This document shows, one piece after another, positions 8,899 to 17,816 of a stretch of 64,000 nucleotides of DNA. The first letter of the stretch is position 1. Every line of letters begins with the position of its first letter. The stretch lies in NCBI RefSeq assembly GCF_947498005.1, contig NZ_CANMIW010000003.1:62001-126000 (forward strand), in the 5' to 3' direction. The DNA comes from an uncultured Winogradskyella sp. (lineage in GTDB: Bacteria; Bacteroidota; Bacteroidia; Flavobacteriales; Flavobacteriaceae). A program made the translations under genes and the position numbers. The notes under the pieces are model-generated. The model saw only the letters and a program-made list of their open reading frames with translations, did not search any database and was not told the DNA's origin.

Positions 8899-9963
8899 AT
8901 GGCAGGAAATACGATCGGAAAATTATTTAAACTTACAACATTTGGTGAGTCTCATGGAAAGGCAATTGGAGGCATTATTGATGGCTGTCCTGCAGGAATA
9001 GAACTCGATTTTGAAGCTATTCAGAATGAATTAAATCGAAGAAAACCAGGACAATCTAAAATTGTTACGCAGCGAAAAGAACCAGATACAGTAGAGTATT
9101 ATTCTGGTGTTTTTGAAGGTGTCACTACAGGAACGCCAATTGGTTTCGTAATTCATAATACCAACCAAAAATCTAAGGATTACGGTCATATAAAAGATGT
9201 TTATCGTCCTAGCCACGCAGATTATACGTATGATAAAAAATATGGTGTACGCGATTATAGAGGAGGAGGCCGTAGTTCTGCACGCGAAACAGCCTCTAGA
9301 GTTGTAGCAGGTGCTATTGCAAAACAATTTTTACCAAAAATTGAAATTAACGCTTTTACGTCTTCAGTAGGCGATATTTTTATAGATAAACCTTATCAAG
9401 ATTTAGATTTTAGTAAAATAGAATCTAATATTATTCGCTGTCCTGATGAAGCTACTGCAGAAAAAATGATTTCTAAAGTAGAACAAATTAAAAAGCAAGG
9501 CGATACTATTGGTGGTACAATAACTTGTGTTATTAAAAATGTACCTGTTGGTTTAGGAGAACCTGTTTTTGATAAACTACATGCCGAGTTAGGAAAAGCT
9601 ATGTTATCTATAAATGCTGTGAAAGGCTTTGAATATGGAAGTGGTTTTTGTGGTGCTAAAATGAAGGGAAGCGAGCATAATGATTTGTTTAACGAAGATG
9701 GATCTACAAAAACTAATTTGTCTGGAGGAGTTCAAGGAGGAATTTCTAACGGAATGGATATCTATTTTAGGGTTGCCTTTAAACCTGTTGCAACGGTTAT
9801 ACAAAAACAAGATGCCTTAAATAGTGCAGGTGAAATTGTAGAAATGCAAGGTAAAGGCAGACACGATCCTTGTGTTGTGCCGAGAGCAGTTCCTATTGTA
9901 GAAGCCATGGCTGCTTTAGTTTTAGCAGATTATTTATTGCTAGATAGAGTAACACGTCTGTAA
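8899..9963 (+). CDS. aroC: Chorismate synthase
   Basis: Chorismate synthase converts 5-enolpyruvylshikimate-3-phosphate to chorismate using reduced FMN, the last step of the shikimate pathway. The 354-residue product has the three family signatures: [18 protein letters not shown] near the N-terminus, the central [14 protein letters not shown] and [11 protein letters not shown] region, and the C-terminal [15 protein letters not shown]. Length and ends fit the family exactly. The ATG at 8899 gives [20 protein letters not shown], the normal start. A small membrane protein gene follows after 11 nt and is probably co-transcribed. Confidence 0.97.
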   Translation: MAGNTIGKLFKLTTFGESHGKAIGGIIDGCPAGIELDFEAIQNELNRRKPGQSKIVTQRKEPDTVEYYSGVFEGVTTGTPIGFVIHNTNQKSKDYGHIKDVYRPSHADYTYDKKYGVRDYRGGGRSSARETASRVVAGAIAKQFLPKIEINAFTSSVGDIFIDKPYQDLDFSKIESNIIRCPDEATAEKMISKVEQIKKQGDTIGGTITCVIKNVPVGLGEPVFDKLHAELGKAMLSINAVKGFEYGSGFCGAKMKGSEHNDLFNEDGSTKTNLSGGVQGGISNGMDIYFRVAFKPVATVIQKQDALNSAGEIVEMQGKGRHDPCVVPRAVPIVEAMAALVLADYLLLDRVTRL

Positions 9964-9974
9964 TTTCTAATTAT

Positions 9975-10232
9975 TTGAGTTTAGAAGAGGAAAATAAAAA
10001 GAAGCGTAAAGAAATTCCATTAACCACGGAAGAATGGCTAACTTTTTTCTTTTTTCCATTTCAAAGTAAGGGTGGTTTTATGAATACCCATGATTTAAAT
10101 AAAATGGAAAATGAAAGGTTTGAAAAGTATGGTTTTGAAAAAAAAATTGAACAAGCTTCTCAGGTAAGAATATTGGGTATATTTTTCTATGTTGTAACTA
10201 TGTTATTCATTATATCTATTATAAATGGATAA
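9975..10232 (+). CDS. Small hypothetical membrane protein
   Basis: The 85-residue frame starts with a TTG at 9975, 11 nt after the aroC stop codon. It has a charged N-terminus (EEENKKKRKEIPLTTEEW), an aromatic cluster TFFFFPFQ, a Lys/Glu-rich middle, and one transmembrane helix near the C-terminus (ILGIFFYVVTMLFIISII). I do not recognise a named family. An ATG at 10080 would give a shorter product of 50 residues but would lose the WLTFFFFPF segment, which looks like a conserved element. Position suggests co-transcription with aroC. The function is unknown. Confidence 0.6.
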   Translation: MSLEEENKKKRKEIPLTTEEWLTFFFFPFQSKGGFMNTHDLNKMENERFEKYGFEKKIEQASQVRILGIFFYVVTMLFIISIING

Positions 10233-10295
10233 AGATCGTTTAGTACGGAATCAAACAATATCACACCAATTTTGAATAAGAATTAAATTAAAAGC

Positions 10296-11621
10296 ATGAA
10301 AAAACTAGCATTACACTGGAAGATAATTATTGGAATGGTTCTTGGAATCATCTTTGGATTTGTTATGAATTCAATGAGTGGTCAACAATTTGTAACAGAT
10401 TGGATTGCACCTTTTGGTAAGATATTTATCAATCTTCTAAAGTTAATTGCTGTTCCATTAATTCTAGCTTCATTAATAAAAGGGATTTCAGACTTAAAAG
10501 ATATTTCTAAAATAAAAAGCATGGGATTGCGTACCATAGCGATTTATATAGGTACCACATTGGTGGCTATTGTTATTGGTTTAACCATTGTAAATGTGGT
10601 AAAACCAGGAGCAGGAATGCCAGAAGCAACCATAGAAAAGATTAAGCTTAAATACGAAAATGATGCAGGTGTAACTGATAAATTAGCCAAAGCGAGTGCG
10701 CAGCAAGATGCAGGACCTCTTCAAGCTTTAGTAGATATTTTTCCAAGTAATATTTTTCAAGCTATGGGAGAAGCTAAAATGCTTCAAGTGATATGTTTTG
10801 CTTTATTAGTTGGAATCTCTTTATTATTAATAGGAGAGAAGAAAGCCAAGCCATTAATTGATTTCTTTGACTCTCTCAATGAAGTCATTATGAAAATGGT
10901 AGATTTAATAATGCTCTTTGCTCCTTATGCCGTTTTTGCTCTAATGGCGAATGTTATTATAGCTTTTGATGATACCGAAATACTCCTTAAACTAGTACAA
11001 TATGCGCTTTGCGTTGTCTTTGGTTTGGTATTAATGATTGGTTTCTATTTAATTTTAATAAAAACGATTACTAAAAAATCGCCAATGTGGTTCTTAAAGA
11101 ATATGAGTCCTGCGCAATTATTAGCATTTTCAACAAGTTCTAGTGCTGCAACGTTGCCAGTAACTATGGAAAGAGTTGAAGAGCATCTTGGTGTAGATAA
11201 AGAAGTTTCTGGTTTTGTTTTGCCTGTTGGTGCAACCGTTAATATGGATGGTACAAGTTTATACCAAGGTATTGCTGCTGTATTTATTATGCAAGTGATT
11301 TGGCCAGAAGGGCTAACGTTTACTAACCAAATTGTAATTATTTTAACAGCTTTACTTGCCTCTATAGGTAGTGCAGCTGTGCCAAGTGCAGGAATGGTAA
11401 TGTTGGTTATTGTATTAGAATCTATTGGATTTCCGGCGGAATTATTACCTATAGGATTAGCGCTGATATTTGCTGTAGATAGACCTTTAGACATGTGCAG
11501 AACTGTTGTGAATGTTACTGGTGATGCAACTGTATCAATGATAGTAGCAAAATCTCAAGGTAAGCTGCATGATAATCCTAAACCAAAGGAATGGGATGAT
11601 AATTACGATGCTGTAAAGTAG
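10296..11621 (+). CDS. Dicarboxylate/amino acid:cation symporter (SDF family)
   Basis: This 441-residue polytopic inner-membrane protein belongs to the sodium:dicarboxylate symporter family (GltP/DctA/GLT). The serine-rich re-entrant loop FSTSSSAATLPVTMERV lies around residue 280 and the substrate/cation motif GATVNMDGTSLYQG around 312-325, both diagnostic. The second hairpin (GSAAVPSAGMVMLVIVLES) and the final transport motif (DRPLDMCRTVVNVTGDA) follow. It takes up glutamate, aspartate or C4-dicarboxylates with Na+ or H+; which of these cannot be told from the sequence. It follows the small membrane protein by 63 nt. Confidence 0.92.
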   Translation: MKKLALHWKIIIGMVLGIIFGFVMNSMSGQQFVTDWIAPFGKIFINLLKLIAVPLILASLIKGISDLKDISKIKSMGLRTIAIYIGTTLVAIVIGLTIVNVVKPGAGMPEATIEKIKLKYENDAGVTDKLAKASAQQDAGPLQALVDIFPSNIFQAMGEAKMLQVICFALLVGISLLLIGEKKAKPLIDFFDSLNEVIMKMVDLIMLFAPYAVFALMANVIIAFDDTEILLKLVQYALCVVFGLVLMIGFYLILIKTITKKSPMWFLKNMSPAQLLAFSTSSSAATLPVTMERVEEHLGVDKEVSGFVLPVGATVNMDGTSLYQGIAAVFIMQVIWPEGLTFTNQIVIILTALLASIGSAAVPSAGMVMLVIVLESIGFPAELLPIGLALIFAVDRPLDMCRTVVNVTGDATVSMIVAKSQGKLHDNPKPKEWDDNYDAVK

Positions 11622-11708
11622 GTAGCGAATTATTTGTAAGAATAATAGTAAATCGTTTGCTGAGCGAAGTTATAGGATCTAAATAAAATTTTAAAGTTGA
11701 TTAAGTTT

Positions 11709-12515
11709 ATGACCTTAAATACACCATTAATATCAGTTAATTGGCTGATTGAGAATAAAAAGGCTTCAAATTTAATTGTTTTAGATGCAACGATTAATAA
11801 AGTCATAGATTCCGATTCTAAACGAATTTTAAAAGCACGTTTTTTCGATATTAAAAAGAAATTCAGTGATGTTTCTGCACCTTTTCCTAGTACGTTACCT
11901 TCGAAAGAACAATTTGAACTAGAAGCTAGAAATCTAGGTATAAATAATGATTCTTGTATTGTGGTTTACGATGATAAAGGCATTTACTCTAGTGCTAGAG
12001 TTTGGTGGTTATTTAAAGTTTTTGGGTTTAATAATGTTGCTGTTTTAGATGGCGGATTACCAGAATGGACCTTAAAAGGTTTATCTATTAATGCTTATGT
12101 TGAAGAAACTTATCAAATAGGTAACATTAATGTTGACTTTAATCCAGAATTAATGACCAATTTTGATGGACTAAATCATTTTATTAAAGATCCAAATGTT
12201 TTAATTGTGGATGCAAGGTCAGAAGCGCGTTTTAAATGTTTAGTAGATGAACCTAGAGAAGGCTTAAGACGTGGCACAATTCCTAATTCTAAGAATTTAC
12301 CATTCACAGATTTGATAAATGGTAATACTTTGAAGCCAATTAAGGAATTATCAGAAATCTTTAGTAAATTAGAGATAGAAAACAGAACAATGTTATTTAG
12401 TTGTGGTTCTGGTATTACAGCTTGTGTTGTTGCTTTGGCTGCCACACTTTGTAATTATAATAACTTAATAGTCTATGATGGATCGTGGACAGAATATGGA
12501 AGCTTAACCGAATAA
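11709..12515 (+). CDS. Sulfurtransferase (two-domain rhodanese, thiosulfate/3-mercaptopyruvate type)
   Basis: The 268-residue protein has two rhodanese domains. The N-terminal one is structural (IVVYDDKGIYSSARVWWLFKVFG), and the C-terminal one holds the catalytic cysteine (about Cys232) in SCGSGITAC. The CGSGxT loop is the form found in 3-mercaptopyruvate sulfurtransferases, as opposed to CRKGVT in thiosulfate-specific enzymes. It transfers sulfane sulfur to thiols or cyanide in the cytoplasm. I use the ATG at 11709; an in-frame TTG at 11697 adds only four residues. A small TerB-like gene follows after 19 nt, probably in the same transcript. Confidence 0.88.
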   Translation: MTLNTPLISVNWLIENKKASNLIVLDATINKVIDSDSKRILKARFFDIKKKFSDVSAPFPSTLPSKEQFELEARNLGINNDSCIVVYDDKGIYSSARVWWLFKVFGFNNVAVLDGGLPEWTLKGLSINAYVEETYQIGNINVDFNPELMTNFDGLNHFIKDPNVLIVDARSEARFKCLVDEPREGLRRGTIPNSKNLPFTDLINGNTLKPIKELSEIFSKLEIENRTMLFSCGSGITACVVALAATLCNYNNLIVYDGSWTEYGSLTE

Positions 12516-12534
12516 AAATAATATAACCCTTAAT

Positions 12535-12870
12535 ATGAAAACCATAGATTGGACTAAAGATGAACTTGTAGCCTACGTTTTATTATTTGCTGCAAATGCT
12601 GATTTTAAAGAATCTGAAAAAGAACGTGAATTTATTATCTCTAAAGTAGATAAAGAGACCTTCAAAGAAATTCACGAAGAGTTTGATAGAGATAACGACT
12701 ATCAAGGTCTTAAAAAAATTACCACAAGCTTAGAGCAACATCTTTACGATAAAGACGATGTAGATTTATTGCTAGAAGATATTAAAGTGTTGTTTTTTGC
12801 AGACGACGATTTTGACGTTACAGAGCAAAATATGCTAAAGGCATTAACGAGATTGTTTAAGTCAGTTTAA
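12535..12870 (+). CDS. Small acidic helical protein, TerB-like
   Basis: The 111-residue acidic, all-helical protein has no signal peptide. The pattern of Asp/Glu-rich turns between helices (FAANADFKESEKEREFI, FFADDDFDVTEQNML) resembles TerB/DjlA-N folds, whose paired acidic loops bind metal. The resemblance is by eye and would need a profile search. It follows the sulfurtransferase by 19 nt and is probably the last gene of that transcript, ahead of a structured intergenic region at 12,876-13,016. The function is unknown. Confidence 0.75.
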   Translation: MKTIDWTKDELVAYVLLFAANADFKESEKEREFIISKVDKETFKEIHEEFDRDNDYQGLKKITTSLEQHLYDKDDVDLLLEDIKVLFFADDDFDVTEQNMLKALTRLFKSV

Positions 12871-12875
12871 AAAAG

Positions 12876-13016
12876 AAAGCCTCAAAACCAAAAACAGTTG
12901 CTCTATCGTTTAACGACACTTATAAGAAGTTAGACTATTTTTTCTTATAAGAATTAGATTCGTTCCTAACTAACGGAAGCTAGGCTCTAATTGAAACTAT
13001 TTTGTTTTGAGACTTT
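12876..13016. terminator. Structured convergent intergenic region; likely bidirectional terminator with an expanded loop
   Basis: AAAGCCTCAAAAC at 12,876-12,888 and GTTTTGAGACTTT at 13,004-13,016 pair over 12 of 13 positions and end in T-rich sequence. They look like the two arms of a bidirectional terminator for the convergent genes on either side. About 115 nt separate the arms and contain a second perfect hairpin (CTTATAAGAA / TTCTTATAAG, 12,919-12,951). This is either a loop expansion or a small insertion in the terminator loop. Confidence 0.45.
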
Positions 13017-13023
13017 ATTTTAT

Positions 13024-15105
13024 TTATAAATTAATGCGTTTTCCTTTCGGAAATTTAATAGAATAGGCGTGTTTTAGTTTTTCCGTTTCACTTGCTTTTA
13101 GATTTAATCTCCATTTTAAAATTCCTTTGTCTTCATTATAATTAGAAGTACCTGTATCTATATCATCAATCTTAATAGATTTGTTCTGACTTTTTGGTAT
13201 TCTATCTAAAAGAGTTAACAGTACGTTAGATGTTTTATTGTTTTTAATTTCAATTTCATAAGCTTTTTGAACCACCTTATTATTACCAATAAAAGTACTC
13301 TTTTTGTAATCGTTTAGTTGTGTGCGTTTTACTACAATATTTGGATCAACGCCAAGTGAAACTGTTAAACTGTCTGTAGTTGCTGCAGGATTAATATTTG
13401 TTTTTCCAGAATAACTTCCTTCAAAATAAACATTAGCTTCTGCTGGTAACAAATTGTATTGTTCCCAATTACCAATCTTTGCGGTTAAAAACACATTTTC
13501 ATTTAGAACTGGTGCGGCAAAATAAGTATAGTTGGCAGGCACACTAAATTTATCTATTTCAATGACAACAACATCGCCATCTGATGGTATACTGTGCTTT
13601 TTGTCAATTTTAAAGTTGGTGTTCGTTATGCCTTCTTCTGTAATTACGCCAAATTCGTTTTTATTAGTTTTTGTAGAAATTAATATCACACCATTAGCGC
13701 CTCGACTTCCGTAAATAGCTGTTGAAGCAGCATCTTTTAAAATGTCCATTGAAGCTATGTTATCAGGATTTAAACGGCTCACATCGTTAGCACTAACCGG
13801 AACACCATCAACAACGTAAAAGGCCTTTTTGTTTGTTATCATCGAAGAATTTCCTCTAATTTTAACACCAGCTACAGCACCTGATAAAGCTTCATTCGTT
13901 GTCGTGCCATAACCAATTACTACAACTTCATCTAAAGAATTTCTGTTTTCAGTTAAAGTGACATTCATAATACTAGAATGAATTGGTAACTCTTCAGAAC
14001 TCATGCCGACATAGGAATACACAATTGTATTTCCGCTAGTAGTATTTAGAGTGTATTTACCGTCAAAATCGGTTTGTACACCATTAGATGTGCCTTTTTC
14101 AATTACTGATACGCCTGGCACAGGTAATCCATCTGAAGCTAAGGTGACAACACCAGAAACGGTTTTTACTAACGGATTGTATTTATAATTGTAACTTTTA
14201 GTCGCACGACTTGTGTTATATTGACTGTAAGGACTAATGAAATTTAAATATTTAGGATTAACCATTGGTTTTTCATTATTTGTATTTGGATCGCTTGTGG
14301 AGAGTACTAGATTAACGTCTGTCCAATCACAACCAGAGTTTTGAAACACATGTGCTTTATATTCTAGATTAATAGGACTATAGATTTTTTCCGCTTTGAG
14401 ATCATAAATAGGAAACCAACCAGCATTCTTAATATTATACTTTATTTTTAAATTTAAAGTGCTGGCAATTTCGCTGTTTAGTTTTAATTTAATCTCGCCA
14501 GTCTGCGTTTTGTCTTCAACATTAAATTCGGCTAATTGCTGTTGTATTTTTACTTCGGTTTGCTGAATATCTTTAATTTTAGAACGCGACGTATTAATGT
14601 CTGTTTTTAATTCCGTAATACGCGTTCTGTAGTAAGTTGCAAAGGACTTTAGCTTTTCTAAACTTACGACCTCATTAGCATTACCAAGTTTTTTGTTATT
14701 CTGAATTAAACTCAATTCTTCGTTATAACCAGAAATGAGATTGTTTTGATATTGAATTTTTTCTTCAATTTTTTTAAGTTCATTCTGCAATGAAACAATA
14801 GAATCGCTTGGTTTTTTCTTCGTTAAATAATTAATTCCATAATTAATGGATAGAATAGTAGCCGTATCTAGCCCTGAAATCTGAATACTATTTTCTTCTA
14901 TATAAGGTGATAGATTATTTAAAGTAATTATGGATTTACCTGAATTAAGTTTTACTGAGGCTTCACGATTTATTTCTGCACCATCTAAATAAACGGTTAC
15001 ATTTTTAATTTTTGAATTTTGCTGTTGCGAATAGCCAAATTGATTAACTATTAGAATAAAAACTAATAGACATAGAAAATTAATTGGTTTTAAGCTGTAA
15101 ATCAT
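13024..15105 (-). CDS. MuiA/DUF4139-family protein with inserted carboxypeptidase-regulatory and TonB-plug domains
   Basis: A signal peptide (residues 1-26) is followed by the N-terminal domain of the mucoidy-inhibitor MuiA family (DUF4140, KNVTVYLDGAEINREA), then a coiled coil (about 100-195). The DUF4139 domain starts near residue 205 and ends at the C-terminus (VLLTLLDRIPKSQN, LKWRLNLKASETEKLKHAYSI). Between residues about 316 and 480 it is interrupted by a SusC-like module. This is a carboxypeptidase-D regulatory beta-sandwich (SGVVTLASDGLPVPGVSV, DFDGKYTL), the TonB-receptor linker LDEVVVIGYGT and most of a plug (YVVDGVP, DILKDAASTAIYGSRGANGVILI). No beta-barrel follows, so it cannot be a receptor by itself. 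It is probably periplasmic or surface-exposed. The gene stands alone; role unknown. Confidence 0.85.
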   Translation of the reverse strand: MIYSLKPINFLCLLVFILIVNQFGYSQQQNSKIKNVTVYLDGAEINREASVKLNSGKSIITLNNLSPYIEENSIQISGLDTATILSINYGINYLTKKKPSDSIVSLQNELKKIEEKIQYQNNLISGYNEELSLIQNNKKLGNANEVVSLEKLKSFATYYRTRITELKTDINTSRSKIKDIQQTEVKIQQQLAEFNVEDKTQTGEIKLKLNSEIASTLNLKIKYNIKNAGWFPIYDLKAEKIYSPINLEYKAHVFQNSGCDWTDVNLVLSTSDPNTNNEKPMVNPKYLNFISPYSQYNTSRATKSYNYKYNPLVKTVSGVVTLASDGLPVPGVSVIEKGTSNGVQTDFDGKYTLNTTSGNTIVYSYVGMSSEELPIHSSIMNVTLTENRNSLDEVVVIGYGTTTNEALSGAVAGVKIRGNSSMITNKKAFYVVDGVPVSANDVSRLNPDNIASMDILKDAASTAIYGSRGANGVILISTKTNKNEFGVITEEGITNTNFKIDKKHSIPSDGDVVVIEIDKFSVPANYTYFAAPVLNENVFLTAKIGNWEQYNLLPAEANVYFEGSYSGKTNINPAATTDSLTVSLGVDPNIVVKRTQLNDYKKSTFIGNNKVVQKAYEIEIKNNKTSNVLLTLLDRIPKSQNKSIKIDDIDTGTSNYNEDKGILKWRLNLKASETEKLKHAYSIKFPKGKRINL

Positions 15106-15493
15106 AATCTTGAATTTTTAGTTAAAATCAAAATTAAAGAACATGACATGTTGAGTAAATTAGAAATGAGTAAGTTGCAACTTTAGTGAAGTGAAACGGC
15201 TATTTCAGTTAGTAAGGCAATTACTACTTAGAGGTTATTGGCAGATATAATTGACACGTTTTAATAATTAATCATATTTAAGAGGGCTTACAACGATTTT
15301 ATTGCGGCAATTCTTAAGACAGATTTATCTTTACTACATCAAAATTTGTGCTATGATACAATTCCATATTTTCCCTCATAATATTTAGAATTGAGCTTAC
15401 ATTTTTTGTAAAATTAATTTAGTTTTAAGTAAGTTGTTAATTTAAATTAAGCCCTTCATTTGGTTGTGAGAGGGCTTTTTTTTTGAACTATCA
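15106..15493. other. 388-bp intergenic region without a recognisable gene
   Basis: I find no convincing coding frame. Upstream of the MuiA-like gene are a candidate -7 element on the minus strand (TAATTTTG, 15,129-15,136), without a TTG at the usual spacing, and a 12-bp palindrome AAGTTGCAACTT (15,172-15,183). Near the other end is a strong terminator hairpin whose long T-run points in the forward direction. Both flanking genes are on the reverse strand, so a forward terminator hints at an unannotated forward transcript or a bidirectional element. Confidence 0.5.
15449..15484. terminator. Intrinsic terminator, strongest in the forward direction
   Basis: AAGCCCT and AGGGCTT pair around a 15-nt loop and are followed on the plus strand by nine T residues. 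On the minus strand the hairpin lies about 17 nt after the stop codon of the DCC-family gene and is followed by AT-rich sequence, so it can also serve that gene. No forward gene is visible upstream. Confidence 0.65.
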
Positions 15494-15916
15494 TTAATCT
15501 ATGAATTTTGATTTCAACTCTGGAGTAGGAATCATACAAGATTCTTTTTTACCATACCATTTATAACGATTTTTAGCAATATAATTATAAACCCAATTTC
15601 TAATAAAAGCAGGTACAATTAAGAAAATTGATATTAGGTTGGTAGGTAAACCTAAACGACTTGCAATTAGTAGTGCAGCTGTGGATTTATAGGTTAACTT
15701 ATCCTTTACAGGATTATAAAGTAGTATTGAATCTGTTTTCTCCGTATCAATATTAAACTTCTTAATAATCTCAGTTCCAATTTTACTCTCTAAAGGCGCA
15801 AATAAAAAATTGTTTTTAGAATCTCGCTTAATAACATACAAAACGCTACTGTTGCAAAGGTTGCAAACACCATCAAATAGTATGAGTTGTTTGTTATTTG
15901 TAATCTGAGTTATCAC
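15494..15916 (-). CDS. DCC-family thiol-disulfide oxidoreductase-like protein (DUF393)
   Basis: The 140-residue protein begins with the family signature ILFDGVCNLCNSSVLYVIKRD, where D-G-V-C-N-L-C carries the CxxC-like pair that gives the DCC family its name. It continues with FLFAPLES and the typical C-terminal region (FIRNWVYNYIAKNRYKW). Members are predicted thioredoxin-like oxidoreductases of unknown substrate. The start is a GTG at 15,916; no ATG is available upstream of the signature. It follows the TPR regulator gene by 22 nt and is probably in the same transcript. Confidence 0.85.
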   Translation of the reverse strand: MITQITNNKQLILFDGVCNLCNSSVLYVIKRDSKNNFLFAPLESKIGTEIIKKFNIDTEKTDSILLYNPVKDKLTYKSTAALLIASRLGLPTNLISIFLIVPAFIRNWVYNYIAKNRYKWYGKKESCMIPTPELKSKFID

Positions 15917-15938
15917 AGTGCAAAGATAAAGCTAATAC

Positions 15939-17816
15939 CTATAATGTATTTAAAAATTCAGTTAAATCCACGTCTTTATTTAAGGCTAACTTCTTCTTTA
16001 ATCGGTATTTTGATTTTAGCACACTATCTGGTAAAACATTGAGCATTGAAGCAATTTCTTTGGTTGTTAAATTCATACGTAGAAAAGATGCTAAACGAAT
16101 CTCTTTTTCAGAGATGTCCTCTGCAATTGTTTTTATTTTATTGTCGAAGTCATTATGTACTTCAGAAAAATAGCTTTTAAATACTTCCCAATCTTTATCT
16201 TCAGCACTTTCTTTTTTGAGAAGCATTACAAGTCTCCGGAATTCCACTTTAAACAATTCTGGGGATTTTTTTATTTTTTCTAAATTCTCTTTTAGCTCTT
16301 GAATGAATGCACTTTTTTGAACTAGGTGAAGAGTTTGTGACGCTAATTCTTTCTTTTTAAAGGCGATTTCTTGTTTGTATATTTCTTCTTGTTTTTCGCG
16401 TTCTATTCTATTTTTCTTCATACGTTGCTTAAAACCGAAGTAGAGTAGGCCTGCAATAGCAAGTAATGAGAACATGCCAATTCCATATAATGTTTTAATT
16501 AATTTGTCATTTTCAGCTTTTATAGTTAAGTTTTTTATTTCTTCTTGTTGTAAGGCTATTTCTGCTTCCTTTTTTTCGGTTTCGTGTATGGTTTGCAATT
16601 CAGAAAAACGATTATTTATTTCAGTATTGGAAATGTTATCTTCCAAATTTTTATAAATTTTGTAATATTTTAAACTACTTTCAAATTCTTCAGTTGCTTG
16701 ATACGCTTGTGATAATAGTTTGTGAATTTTTGGTTTAAGTGCGTCAAGGTTATTTTTATCTGCTTCTGTTTTAGATTTATTTAGATACTTTATGGCATTA
16801 CTATGCTCGTTAAGCAATATTAGACATTTACCTAGATCCATGTTTAAATGCGCTAGAGCGTAACTATTATTTAAAATAGATTGGTTACTAAGCATAGATT
16901 GGTATATTGTTTTGGCTTCATCAATTTTACCGCTCGCTATTAGAAATTGTGCTTTTCTTTCTATAGCATCATCAATAAGGCTTTGGTCTTTAAGAGAATT
17001 ACTAATCTCTGATAATTCATTTATATACCTGTTGTTTTCTTCATTTTTTTCTTTGTTAGGTATTTGTAGACTAAGAATTAAATTTAGTGTACTAGCGTAT
17101 TGTCTTTTTTGGTTCTCTTTTTTAAAGTATTTCAATATTTTTTTATGATAGTCAATTGCATTTATTGTATCCTTCATTTCGCCATATACACTCGCAATAA
17201 CCAATCGATTTTGGTTTAAGTCCATAGACAATTTTTTAGTGGTGTATATACTTTCAGCCTTTAATGCTTTTTCTAATGCCAAATTGTAGTAGCCTTTCAT
17301 TAAGAATACAATAGACTTTGAATTGTATATATCTGCAATGCCAACCATGTTATTAGCTTTAGAGTAATTTTTTTCTGCTTTATCATAATAATGGTATGCG
17401 CTATCTAATTTTCCAATCATGTTATAATCCTGTCCAATATTGCGTTCAATTCCTGCTATTTTGTTGTAGTCATTAAGTCGTGTATAAATCTTCAATGCTT
17501 TGTTGAAGTATACTTTAGAGCTGTCAAACTTATTCATATAAGAATAGGTTACAGCTTTTCGTTCAATACCAAATCCAATAATAGTATCAATTTTAAGTGC
17601 TTTACCTAGGCTTATCATATCCTTAGAGAATATTAAGGATTTCTCAATATTGTTATTAATATTTTCACTCCATAGATGATTAAGGATGTGAAACCTATCT
17701 ATATCCATTTTTGATTCTGACAACGCTTTCTCTAAGCTGTCAATTTTTGTTTGCCGTTGAGCAAATATTGATGAAGAAAAACAAACTAATAAAAGAATAA
17801 TAATCCGAAAAAACAT
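15939..17816 (-). CDS. TPR-containing membrane regulator with C-terminal LuxR-like HTH
   Basis: This 625-residue protein has a signal peptide or N-terminal anchor (MFFRIIILLLVCFSSSIFA), then about seven tetratricopeptide repeats (for example AYHYYDKAEKNYSKANN, ALEKALKAESIY) presumably in the periplasm. One transmembrane helix (TLYGIGMFSLLAIAGLLYFGF, about residues 443-463) and a cytoplasmic coiled coil follow. The C-terminal helix-turn-helix (ASFLRMNLTTKEIASMLNV, about 578-596) is LuxR/GerE-like. This architecture is common in Flavobacteriaceae and is thought to join envelope sensing to transcription. Targets are unknown. The divergent gene encodes a pore-forming-like lipoprotein, and the shared intergenic region carries four phased octamers, so that gene is the obvious candidate target. 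Confidence 0.85.
   Translation of the reverse strand: MFFRIIILLLVCFSSSIFAQRQTKIDSLEKALSESKMDIDRFHILNHLWSENINNNIEKSLIFSKDMISLGKALKIDTIIGFGIERKAVTYSYMNKFDSSKVYFNKALKIYTRLNDYNKIAGIERNIGQDYNMIGKLDSAYHYYDKAEKNYSKANNMVGIADIYNSKSIVFLMKGYYNLALEKALKAESIYTTKKLSMDLNQNRLVIASVYGEMKDTINAIDYHKKILKYFKKENQKRQYASTLNLILSLQIPNKEKNEENNRYINELSEISNSLKDQSLIDDAIERKAQFLIASGKIDEAKTIYQSMLSNQSILNNSYALAHLNMDLGKCLILLNEHSNAIKYLNKSKTEADKNNLDALKPKIHKLLSQAYQATEEFESSLKYYKIYKNLEDNISNTEINNRFSELQTIHETEKKEAEIALQQEEIKNLTIKAENDKLIKTLYGIGMFSLLAIAGLLYFGFKQRMKKNRIEREKQEEIYKQEIAFKKKELASQTLHLVQKSAFIQELKENLEKIKKSPELFKVEFRRLVMLLKKESAEDKDWEVFKSYFSEVHNDFDNKIKTIAEDISEKEIRLASFLRMNLTTKEIASMLNVLPDSVLKSKYRLKKKLALNKDVDLTEFLNTL

Noticed and set aside
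9031..9327. 98-residue reverse open frame inside aroC
   Set aside because: It is antisense to the most conserved part of chorismate synthase and has a shadow-type composition.
11045..11494. 149-residue reverse open frame inside the symporter gene
   Set aside because: It is fully antisense to a gene with clear family motifs and has no recognisable features.
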